This document shows, piece by piece, positions 10,922-17,501 of a DNA stretch of 64,000 nt. The stretch comes from Marinobacter sp. es.048. GTDB taxonomy: Bacteria; Pseudomonadota; Gammaproteobacteria; Pseudomonadales; Oleiphilaceae. The stretch spans positions 434,001-498,000 of the forward strand of contig NZ_FYFA01000002.1 of assembly GCF_900188435.1 (NCBI RefSeq), given 5' to 3'. A program made the translations under genes and the position numbers. Each line of letters begins with the position of its first letter. Within the stretch, counting starts at the first letter, position 1. The notes beneath the pieces are model-generated. The model had not been told where the DNA came from and did no database searches. It saw nothing but the letters and a program-made list of their open reading frames with translations.

Positions 10922-12870
10922 TGACTTGCCTGTTCTTCCAGCTCCATCCACCGCTCAATGACTTGCTCCAGACGGTTTTCCTTTTCCGTCAATGCTTCCA
11001 GAGTGGCCGAGACTTCATCCGGTGGGCCTGAATAGAAGTCAGCCCGCGAAATTTTTTCCTGCAGGCCGGCGACTTCCTGCTCAAGCTCCTCGATCTGCTC
11101 TGGTAACTGCTCCAGCTCGACCTTGAGCTTGTAACTCAGTTTCACGGGTTTGCCCTTCTCAGATTCTGCCCGCGATTTTGCGTTTTCTACCGGTTTCCTT
11201 GATACGGCCTTTTCGGTGTTACCGGATGTCTTGGCGTTTTTATCCTGCTTGTCCGGCCGGTTACCCGTGGCCTCTGAAGGGAAGCAACCGCCCTGCCGAC
11301 GCCAGTCTGTGTAACCGCCAACGTACTCACGCACTTTGCCCGAACCGTCCAGGAAAACCGTTTCGGTGATCACATTATCAAGAAACTCACGGTCGTGACT
11401 GATCACGATCACTGTGCCGGCAAATTCCGCCAGCTGTTCTTCCAGCAACTCCAGTGTTTCAACGTCCAGATCATTGGTTGGTTCGTCGAGCACCAGGATA
11501 TTCGCGGGCTTGCTGAACAGCTTGGCCAGGAGCAATCTGGCCCGCTCGCCACCAGAAAAGACGCTGACCGGAGATCTGGCTCGCTCCGGGGTAAACAGGA
11601 ACTCCTGCAAATAGCCGAGCACGTGTTTGCTCTGGCCATTGATGTCGATGAACTCCCGGCCTTCGGAAAGGTTGTCCAATGCGTTCCGCGTCAGATCAAG
11701 CTCTCCGCGCAACTGATCGAAATAGGCAACCTGCAGATTGGTTCCCAGACGGATAGAACCCTCGGTTGGTTCCAGGTCCCCCAGTAAAAGCCGAACAAGT
11801 GTGGTCTTGCCGGTACCATTCTCGCCGACGAGCCCAATCTTGTCCCCCCGCAGGATAGTGAGATTCATATCCCTGATCACCGGGGTGCCATCCGGATAGG
11901 CAAAGCCCGCGTCCCTGGTTTCAACCACCAGTTTTCCGGAGCGCGCCGCATCTTCCACCGCAAAGCTTGCGGTTCCACCCCGCACCCGGCGCTGCCGGTG
12001 CTCCTCGCGCATGGCTTTGAGGGCCCGGACACGCCCCATATTACGGGTCCTGCGCGCCTTGATGCCCTGCCGGATCCAGGCCTCTTCCTGCTTGAGTCGC
12101 TTATCGAACAACGCGTTCTGCCGCTCTTCCTCTTCCAGCGCTTTCTCTTTCAGGTCGAGGTAGCGATCGTAGGTGGCAGCAAAGCTCACCAGCTTGCCCC
12201 TGTCCAACTCCACAATCCGCGTCGCCATACTCCGGATAAACGCACGATCGTGGCTGACAAACAGCATGGCGCCCCGGAATTGGCCAAGGGCCTCTTCCAA
12301 CCAGGCAATTGCCGGCACATCCAGGTGGTTTGTCGGCTCATCCAACAACAGTATGTCCGGATCGGCAACCAATGCCTTGGCCAGCAGAACCCGGCGCTGC
12401 CAGCCGCCGGACAGAGTATCCAGGGTCTGATCCGGATCAACACCGTACTGCCCGAGAATGGTGGTGACCTTCTGGTCAAGGCGCCAGCCATCCAGGGCTT
12501 CGAGGCGCTCCTGGACCTTCATCAACCGGTCCAGGCTTGCCTCGTCGGCCTGCTGGGACAACTGATGGAATTCTGCAAGCAGCTTGCCGGTTTCCGGAAA
12601 GGCACCTGCGACGACTTCATAGGCCGTGCGTGCGTCCTGGGAAGGCAGGTTCTGCGGTAGCACCGCCAGAACAGCACCGTCGTCGAGACGAACCACGCCA
12701 CCGTCGGGTGTCACCTCTCCGCTGACAATCTTCAACAGGGTCGACTTTCCCTCGCCGTTTCGTCCCAGCAAACACACACGCTCTCCGGCATCGATAACCA
12801 ATGAGGCCTGATCCAGCAGCGGATGCATTCCATAAGCCAGGGAAACTGAGTCCAGCGTTAACAGTGGCAC
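10918..12870 (-). CDS. uup: ABC-F family ATPase, Uup-like
   Basis: 650 residues with two ABC ATPase domains and no membrane segments. Walker A motifs are GRNGEGKST and GENGTGKTT; signatures are LSGGWQRR and FSGGERAR; Walker B stretches are ILLLDEPTNHLD and ILVLDEPTNDLD. The linker is basic and Arg-rich. A charged C-terminal coiled coil (about residues 580-645) is the mark of Uup, which binds DNA or branched structures; the family also acts on ribosomes. The start is GTG, with GGAG 11 bases upstream. It follows the MOSC gene by 8 bases and overlaps the DUF6901-type gene. Confidence 0.92.
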   Translation of the reverse strand: MPLLTLDSVSLAYGMHPLLDQASLVIDAGERVCLLGRNGEGKSTLLKIVSGEVTPDGGVVRLDDGAVLAVLPQNLPSQDARTAYEVVAGAFPETGKLLAEFHQLSQQADEASLDRLMKVQERLEALDGWRLDQKVTTILGQYGVDPDQTLDTLSGGWQRRVLLAKALVADPDILLLDEPTNHLDVPAIAWLEEALGQFRGAMLFVSHDRAFIRSMATRIVELDRGKLVSFAATYDRYLDLKEKALEEEERQNALFDKRLKQEEAWIRQGIKARRTRNMGRVRALKAMREEHRQRRVRGGTASFAVEDAARSGKLVVETRDAGFAYPDGTPVIRDMNLTILRGDKIGLVGENGTGKTTLVRLLLGDLEPTEGSIRLGTNLQVAYFDQLRGELDLTRNALDNLSEGREFIDINGQSKHVLGYLQEFLFTPERARSPVSVFSGGERARLLLAKLFSKPANILVLDEPTNDLDVETLELLEEQLAEFAGTVIVISHDREFLDNVITETVFLDGSGKVREYVGGYTDWRRQGGCFPSEATGNRPDKQDKNAKTSGNTEKAVSRKPVENAKSRAESEKGKPVKLSYKLKVELEQLPEQIEELEQEVAGLQEKISRADFYSGPPDEVSATLEALTEKENRLEQVIERWMELEEQASQ

Positions 12871-12878
12871 GTTTGGTT

Positions 12879-13673
12879 CTACTCCGATTTGTTGACAGTA
12901 ACGGGATCACCCACCCGGATAATGCCCGGTGATTCATGAATGGCATTCTGGCCGAAGATAACGCCCTCCTGGGTTCTGCGATAGCCGGAGAGCGTCCTCA
13001 GGGGCTGCAGGGCAGCATCCTTCTGGCCCGTGGAAGGATCCACGGTGGTCATTACACAGCGCGAACAGGGCTTTACGATACTCAGATGATTGTCGCCGAT
13101 CTTCAAAATCTGCCAATGATCTTCATCCCAGGCCCCCGCCCCCTCAATCACAATGTTGGGACGGAACCTGCGCATCTCCACGGGCGCCTCAAGCCGCGTA
13201 TTCAGCTCTGCAAGCGAAGCAGTATTGGTCACCAGAAACGGAAATCCGTCGGCAAAACCTACCCGCCGGTATTCGTCGACACGGCCCGCATCAACGCGGC
13301 GAAAGGAGCTGTCAGGCATAAACACCAGGCGAACCGGCTTACCGCAGAACCGGCTAAGGGCATCATTTGCCTCCGGCAAACCTGTCCGGGCCTTCACCCA
13401 GTCTCGCCACACCAGGACCCGAGTCTCTTCTTCTGAGGCAATCAAGGAATACTCTCCCTCATCCGGAATACTGATAATTACCCGATCACTTTCCAGACGG
13501 GTTCCGACCCTGGCAAGTTCGGGATGCTCCCGCTGAGTGACGAATCGGCGATCGTCATCGACGATCATCCAGCGCCGATCCCCGACTGGCCCGAAATCGT
13601 CGGTATCAAAACGGGCCACTTCAATACCGGACAACGATTTGACGGGGTATACAAACAGCGAATGGACCTTCAT
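12879..13673 (-). CDS. MOSC domain protein, YcbX-type without ferredoxin domain
   Basis: 264 residues from the ATG at 13673 (MKVHSLFVYPVKSLSGI), which has AGGAGG at 10-base spacing. The ATG at 13682 would sit only one base from that site. An N-terminal MOSC_N beta-barrel is followed by a MOSC domain with FRPNIVIEG and the conserved Cys in KPCSRCVMT. MOSC proteins are linked to molybdenum-cofactor chemistry, for example reduction of N-hydroxylated compounds. The C-terminal 2Fe-2S ferredoxin domain of E. coli YcbX is absent. Likely first gene of the MOSC-uup-DUF6901 unit. Confidence 0.88.
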   Translation of the reverse strand: MKVHSLFVYPVKSLSGIEVARFDTDDFGPVGDRRWMIVDDDRRFVTQREHPELARVGTRLESDRVIISIPDEGEYSLIASEEETRVLVWRDWVKARTGLPEANDALSRFCGKPVRLVFMPDSSFRRVDAGRVDEYRRVGFADGFPFLVTNTASLAELNTRLEAPVEMRRFRPNIVIEGAGAWDEDHWQILKIGDNHLSIVKPCSRCVMTTVDPSTGQKDAALQPLRTLSGYRRTQEGVIFGQNAIHESPGIIRVGDPVTVNKSE

Positions 13674-13769
13674 GGCAGGCATGCCTCCTCATAGAACCAG
13701 GATGCGCAACAGGCAGCTGAGTATACCTGACCACACGCCGTGGCGCCGAGTTTACAGGTGCCCGGAAAC

Positions 13770-13802
13770 GAAAAAACCCGGTCCTTTTCAGGACCGGGTT
13801 TT
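13770..13802 (-). terminator. terminator after tRNA-Gly
   Basis: Arms AACCCGGTCCT / AGGACCGGGTT (13775-13785 and 13790-13800) with a 4-base loop. On the minus strand a run of T follows. It lies 10 bases beyond the tRNA 3' end. Confidence 0.88.
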
Positions 13803-13809
13803 CGGAATC

Positions 13810-13885
13810 TGGAGCGGGAAACGAGATTCGAACTCGCGACCCCAACCTTGGCAAGGTTGTGCTCTACCAACTGAGCTATTCCCGC
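13810..13885 (-). tRNA. tRNA-Gly(GCC)
   Basis: 76 bases with encoded CCA. Acceptor stem GCGGGAA pairs with TTCCCGC. The D arm is AGCTCAGTTGGTAGAGC. The anticodon loop TTGCCAA gives GCC. The T arm GTTCGAATC is intact. It has its own promoter (13920-13947) and terminator. Confidence 0.97.
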
Positions 13886-13919
13886 AATGCTGAACGGCTG
13901 TTACCGACAACGGAGGCGT

Positions 13920-13947
13920 ATTCTACGGATCCCGACGGAGCCGTCAA
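13920..13947 (-). promoter_or_regulatory. sigma-70 promoter of tRNA-Gly
   Basis: On the minus strand TTGACG (13947-13942), a 16-base spacer and TAGAAT (13925-13920), followed by a GC-rich discriminator (ACGCC) typical of stable-RNA promoters. Its -35 box overlaps the last codons of the L,D-transpeptidase gene. Confidence 0.75.
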
Positions 13948-14660
13948 CCACTTTTTTGCAGGTTTTTTCCTGCCAGTGTCTTGCTGTCGCATTTCAGGAA
14001 ACCGGAACTGTGCAGCCACTCTTGGTCAGGATAGTACTTGAACACCAACTGGCCGCCCTTCAGGTTATCCACCACACGCTTCACGATCTGGTTGTCCACG
14101 GCCGGGCACCCATGGCTACGACCTATACGGCCGTATTTACTGACCCAGGAATCATTCACATAGTCGGCGCCATGAATAACGATGGCACGCTGCCTGGCAA
14201 GGTCATTAATGCCCGGCTCAAGACCGTCCAGCCTGAGCGAGTAACCGTGCTTTCCGTAATAGGATTCCCCGGCCTGAAAAAGCCCGATACTGGACTGATA
14301 GCTGCCCTCGACATTGGAGAAGGCGGTCGATTCGAAATTCCCTGAATTTTTGCCATGTGCGACGAGATCACGCAGCAACAACTCACCCGTTTCGAGGTCA
14401 AAGATCCACAGTCTTTCCTGACTGGACGGCAACGAGAAATCGATAACCGCGAGCCGCTCCGGCATCTGCACACCATTGGAAACAGCGCAACGAGAAGCGT
14501 TGATTGCCGTCTTGAGAACCGCTGTGTCAATTTTCGGCGCGGCTTCACGAAGGCGATCAAGCAGCTGGTCATCCAGAGAGGCGGCAAACGAAGCCACAGG
14601 TAGCGCAGCCAACATGGCCAAAACCAGCCCAGCGGGCGAGAATCGCCGCGTTTTTTGCAT
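13944..14660 (-). CDS. murein L,D-transpeptidase catalytic domain family protein
   Basis: 238 residues, exported: signal peptide with a hydrophobic run about residues 10-25 and probable cleavage at SFA-A. It carries the catalytic signature of the YkuD_2-type family: a His in IVIHGADYV, then SHGCPAVD with the active Cys. Such enzymes act on peptidoglycan stem peptides in the periplasm, although this subfamily is poorly studied. The ATG follows GGGGAATTGAA. It is flanked by tRNA-Gly and a DUF924 gene, neither functionally related. The exact substrate is unknown. Confidence 0.88.
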   Translation of the reverse strand: MQKTRRFSPAGLVLAMLAALPVASFAASLDDQLLDRLREAAPKIDTAVLKTAINASRCAVSNGVQMPERLAVIDFSLPSSQERLWIFDLETGELLLRDLVAHGKNSGNFESTAFSNVEGSYQSSIGLFQAGESYYGKHGYSLRLDGLEPGINDLARQRAIVIHGADYVNDSWVSKYGRIGRSHGCPAVDNQIVKRVVDNLKGGQLVFKYYPDQEWLHSSGFLKCDSKTLAGKNLQKSG

Positions 14661-14805
14661 TTCAATTCCCCGATAGAATGATTGAAGGACGAGAGTCGTA
14701 TCGCGGTCCTGTCAGAAGTCAGTGTTAAGCATTTTATCAGGGAAAATTGCTAACCCCGTCAGAATGTACGTTTTTATACAAAACTTTAAGGAAACTGCGA
14801 TTAGC

Positions 14806-15408
14806 TTACTGGCCGAACCGGCGCCCACCTTTAAGATACTCCAGCTCCTCCGGCGTTGATGTTCTGCCCAACGCAGTGTTGCGGTGGGGAAAGCGGCCGT
14901 ACTTGTAAATGATGGCCCGGTGATCCCGGGCAGACTGCAGAAAGCTGGCCATGAAATCAGCCAGAATTCCCTGCGTAGACCTTGCAAGCTGCTCGTAACA
15001 TTCCACGGACATATCCTGATCGTCCTTGAGCTCGGAATGTTGCAGAGGCATATAAAGAAACGCCCTGTGCACCGGGGCAAGCATCGTATCCTGCCCTTTC
15101 TGCATCGCTTGCCGGCAGAGCTTCCTGGCCTGGCGATCCTGATCAAATGCCATGGCACCGCCGCGGAATATATTCCGGGAAAACTGGTCAAGCAGGATGA
15201 TTTCGGCCAGTACCCCGCCGGCCTCACGGCGCCAGTGGTCCAGGCCCTGCTCTGATGCAAACAGCACCATGGACAGGAAGCGCCGCCGGATTTCCTGATC
15301 GAACCTGCGATCGGACCGGAACCATTTGTTCCTATGGTCGCTGTCCGGCAGCCCATGTTTGTCCAATTCCCCAAACCAGAAATCCAGAATCTCTTTCCAA
15401 TCGAACAT
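14806..15408 (-). CDS. DUF924 family protein
   Basis: 200 residues, all-helical by composition, no signal peptide. Family-typical stretches are ILDFWFGELD at the N-terminus, NKWFRSD, LDQFSRNIFRG in the middle, FLYMPLQHSE, and FPHRNTALGR near the C-terminus. DUF924 proteins are tetratricopeptide-like cytoplasmic proteins without an established function. It is divergent from the CbiX-type gene, with about 100 bases between the two starts. Confidence 0.88.
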   Translation of the reverse strand: MFDWKEILDFWFGELDKHGLPDSDHRNKWFRSDRRFDQEIRRRFLSMVLFASEQGLDHWRREAGGVLAEIILLDQFSRNIFRGGAMAFDQDRQARKLCRQAMQKGQDTMLAPVHRAFLYMPLQHSELKDDQDMSVECYEQLARSTQGILADFMASFLQSARDHRAIIYKYGRFPHRNTALGRTSTPEELEYLKGGRRFGQ

Positions 15409-15510
15409 TCACCGTCACCCTGTTACTTTAGCTATTGCCAGCCCCCTAATCTCGGCCGGCATTCCGGAATTACGACAGGCCCAACCAAATTGACTACCTC
15501 AGGAGCAGCA

Positions 15511-15885
15511 ATGAAAGGCCCCCGCATTATTCTGTTGGCCCATGGAAGCAGTGACAAGCGCTGGTGTGAAACATTTGAACAACTTGCTGCGCCAACCCTT
15601 GCGTCCGTTAACAACGCTCGGGTTGCCTACATGGAACTGGCTAAACCATCCATGGATACAGTTATCAAAGAAGGTGTTTCGGAGGGCATAACAGAGTTTA
15701 CGGTCGTCCCCCTGTTCCTTGCCGCCGGACGTCACTTGCGCAAGGACGTTCCCGCGATGATTGAAGATCTCGAAAAATCACATTGCGCAACCATTCAACT
15801 TGCGCCACCGATTGGAGAAAACCCTCTGCTGGGACAGGCGATCCGGGATGTTGTTATGCTTCAATTGGAACAGGCGCCAGCCTGA
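15511..15885 (+). CDS. short CbiX/SirB-type chelatase-like protein
   Basis: 124 residues from the ATG at 15511, with AGGAG 5 bases upstream. One CbiX/SirB domain: the metal-binding His is in LLAHGS near residue 11, and VPLFLAAGRHLRKDVP carries the second His at about residue 76. The family inserts Co or Fe into sirohydrochlorin. This single-domain size resembles archaeal CbiX-S rather than the two-domain bacterial form. No cobalamin or siroheme genes are adjacent, so the substrate is uncertain. It is followed by the epimerase gene after 54 bases. Confidence 0.8.
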   Translation: MKGPRIILLAHGSSDKRWCETFEQLAAPTLASVNNARVAYMELAKPSMDTVIKEGVSEGITEFTVVPLFLAAGRHLRKDVPAMIEDLEKSHCATIQLAPPIGENPLLGQAIRDVVMLQLEQAPA

Positions 15886-15939
15886 GCCGAATGTTTTGAA
15901 AACAGATTCGGCGGGCCGTGCGCAACAGGAGCAACAACT

Positions 15940-16857
15940 ATGTCTAAAAGGATTCTGATTACCGGTGGTACCGGATTTATCGGCCATGTGCTGTGCCGCG
16001 AATTGCTGGCACGGAATTACGAGCTTACGGTTTTCAGCCGGCAATCGGCAGAAACGGTGAAGTCCAGTTGCGGTCGGGTCGAAGCGATCCGTGATCTGGA
16101 GCAGCTTCGCTCCCACCCTGGGTATGATGGTGTTATCAACCTCGCCGGTGAAGGCATCGCGAACAAACGTTGGTCAGAGGCCCGCAAACAGGAACTGCGG
16201 GACAGCCGGATTGGGGTAACCGAAACGCTGGTTGAGGTCATACGAAGTTGGGAAAGAGCGCCAGATGTTCTGGTCTCCGGATCGGCCGTTGGCTTTTACG
16301 GGGACCAGGGAGCTGCAACGGTAACCGAAGACACCAGCCCGAATGATGAGTTTACTCATCGTCTGTGCCGCGACTGGGAAAACGCGGCCAAACCCCTTGC
16401 CGACGATGGCGTGCGGGTTTGCTTCTCCCGGACCGGGGTGGTGGCAGGCCCGGATGGTGGCTTCCTTGAACGGATGATCCTACCCTTTAAATTAGGGCTG
16501 GGCGGTCGCCTTGGCAGTGGTACCCAGTACATGCCGTGGGTCCACAGGGCAGATGTGGTCGGCGCACTCATCTGGATGATGGAAAACCCGGAGGCGTCCG
16601 GCCCATACAATGTGGTGAGCCCGAACCCGGCAACGAACGCAGAATTCACTCGTAGCCTTGGAAAGGTCTTACATCGTCCTACCCTGTTTCCGGCACCTGC
16701 TCCGGTCCTCAAAGTGGCTCTGGGCGAAATGGCGCGGCTTCTTCTTACCGGCCAGAAGGCTATTCCGGAAAAGCTTGTCAGCCAACAGTTCCAGTTCCGG
16801 TATCCGGATCTGGAACAGGCGCTATCCCAATCCGTTGCTCCAGCGAAATCCCGATAA
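15940..16857 (+). CDS. TIGR01777 family epimerase (atypical SDR)
   Basis: 305 residues. The N-terminal Rossmann motif ITGGTGFIG is at about residues 6-14. The family stretches GVINLAGEGIANKRW, SGSAVGFYGDQG, CRDWENAA and FSRTGVV are all present. A C-terminal DUF1731 portion (residues about 250-300) is typical. The ATG follows AGGAGCAACAACT. The family resembles NAD-dependent sugar epimerases (E. coli YfcH) but its reaction is not established. A terminator follows directly. Confidence 0.9.
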   Translation: MSKRILITGGTGFIGHVLCRELLARNYELTVFSRQSAETVKSSCGRVEAIRDLEQLRSHPGYDGVINLAGEGIANKRWSEARKQELRDSRIGVTETLVEVIRSWERAPDVLVSGSAVGFYGDQGAATVTEDTSPNDEFTHRLCRDWENAAKPLADDGVRVCFSRTGVVAGPDGGFLERMILPFKLGLGGRLGSGTQYMPWVHRADVVGALIWMMENPEASGPYNVVSPNPATNAEFTRSLGKVLHRPTLFPAPAPVLKVALGEMARLLLTGQKAIPEKLVSQQFQFRYPDLEQALSQSVAPAKSR

Positions 16858-16872
16858 AAAGGATGAAACTCA

Positions 16873-16905
16873 AGGGGTGCATGATTCAGCACCCCTGATT
16901 TTTTC
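16873..16905 (+). terminator. terminator after the epimerase gene
   Basis: Arms AGGGGTGC / GCACCCCT (16873-16880 and 16889-16896) with an 8-base loop, followed by GATTTTTTC. Confidence 0.85.
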
Positions 16906-16915
16906 ACAAAAGACG

Positions 16916-16944
16916 TTGACAGCGTTTCGAAGCTTTCTTAATAT
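16916..16944 (+). promoter_or_regulatory. sigma-70 promoter of tRNA-Glu
   Basis: A perfect TTGACA box (16916-16921) with a 17-base spacer and TAATAT (16939-16944). Transcription would start near 16951, about 33 bases before the tRNA. Confidence 0.78.
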
Positions 16945-16983
16945 ACGCGCCACCTCGACGAGGCAAGGTGTTGAAAACGTTGC

Positions 16984-17059
16984 GTCCCCTTCGTCTAGTG
17001 GCCTAGGACTCCGCCCTTTCACGGCGGCAACAGGGGTTCGAACCCCCTAGGGGACGCCA
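16984..17059 (+). tRNA. tRNA-Glu(TTC)
   Basis: 76 bases with encoded CCA. The acceptor GTCCCCT pairs with AGGGGAC. The anticodon loop CTTTCAC gives TTC. The D arm (GTCTAGTGGCCTAGGAC) and T arm (GGGGTTCGAACCCCC) fit tRNA-Glu. A short T run follows the 3' end. Confidence 0.97.
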
Positions 17060-17072
17060 ATTTTTCTACCTT

Positions 17073-17105
17073 GTTATGTAAGGGAAACCGAAGCTTCCCG
17101 ATAAC
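17073..17105. other. interrupted hairpin between tRNA-Glu and a small convergent gene
   Basis: GTTAT...GGGAA...TTCCC.ATAAC forms a two-part stem (17073-17077 with 17101-17105, 17082-17086 with 17095-17099). It lies between convergent transcripts and may help end one or both. No strong T run follows on either strand, so the role is uncertain. Confidence 0.35.
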
Positions 17106-17109
17106 ATCC

Positions 17110-17262
17110 TCAGACCGGCTTGTGGCCGTGTTTCCCTTCTTTTCTGTCTTGGTGTCCGTGCTCTTTCTGATCTTTCATCACGAAGATACCCACACCCACG
17201 AAAAAGCCAACCATCAGCAGTACAGTGGCAATACCCGCGATCACAACGGCGTCCATATACAT
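17110..17262 (-). CDS. 50-residue single-span membrane protein
   Basis: A small gene with a strong ribosome site (AAGGAG, about 7 bases before the ATG at 17262). The product starts MYMDAVVIAG. One hydrophobic segment covers about residues 5-28, with a GFFVGVGIFV Gly pattern. The tail is hydrophilic and rich in Lys and His (KDQKEHGHQD, KHGHKPV). Three HGH-like or HxH groups could bind metal, but that is a guess. No family is recognised. Coding is supported by the ribosome site, the clear membrane-plus-charged-tail layout and the absence of another gene here. Confidence 0.7.
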   Translation of the reverse strand: MYMDAVVIAGIATVLLMVGFFVGVGIFVMKDQKEHGHQDRKEGKHGHKPV

Positions 17263-17501
17263 TTTGTTTCTCCTTCCGGCGATTAACTTGATTAAACTCA
17301 GATTACGCCCGGGCCGCCCGCAAGGTATTGATCCAGGTCAACGTATTTGTCAGACCAGATGTAAGCATAAATACTGAACCACAACACATTTCCTTCGATT
17401 TTTCCTGTATTTGCAAGGCATTTGAAAGAAACTGCTGCTATAGTCAAAAGCAAAGAAAGTGTCCGATCACTTAACCGGTCTGGGTGGCTGAAGTTCAAGA
17501 C

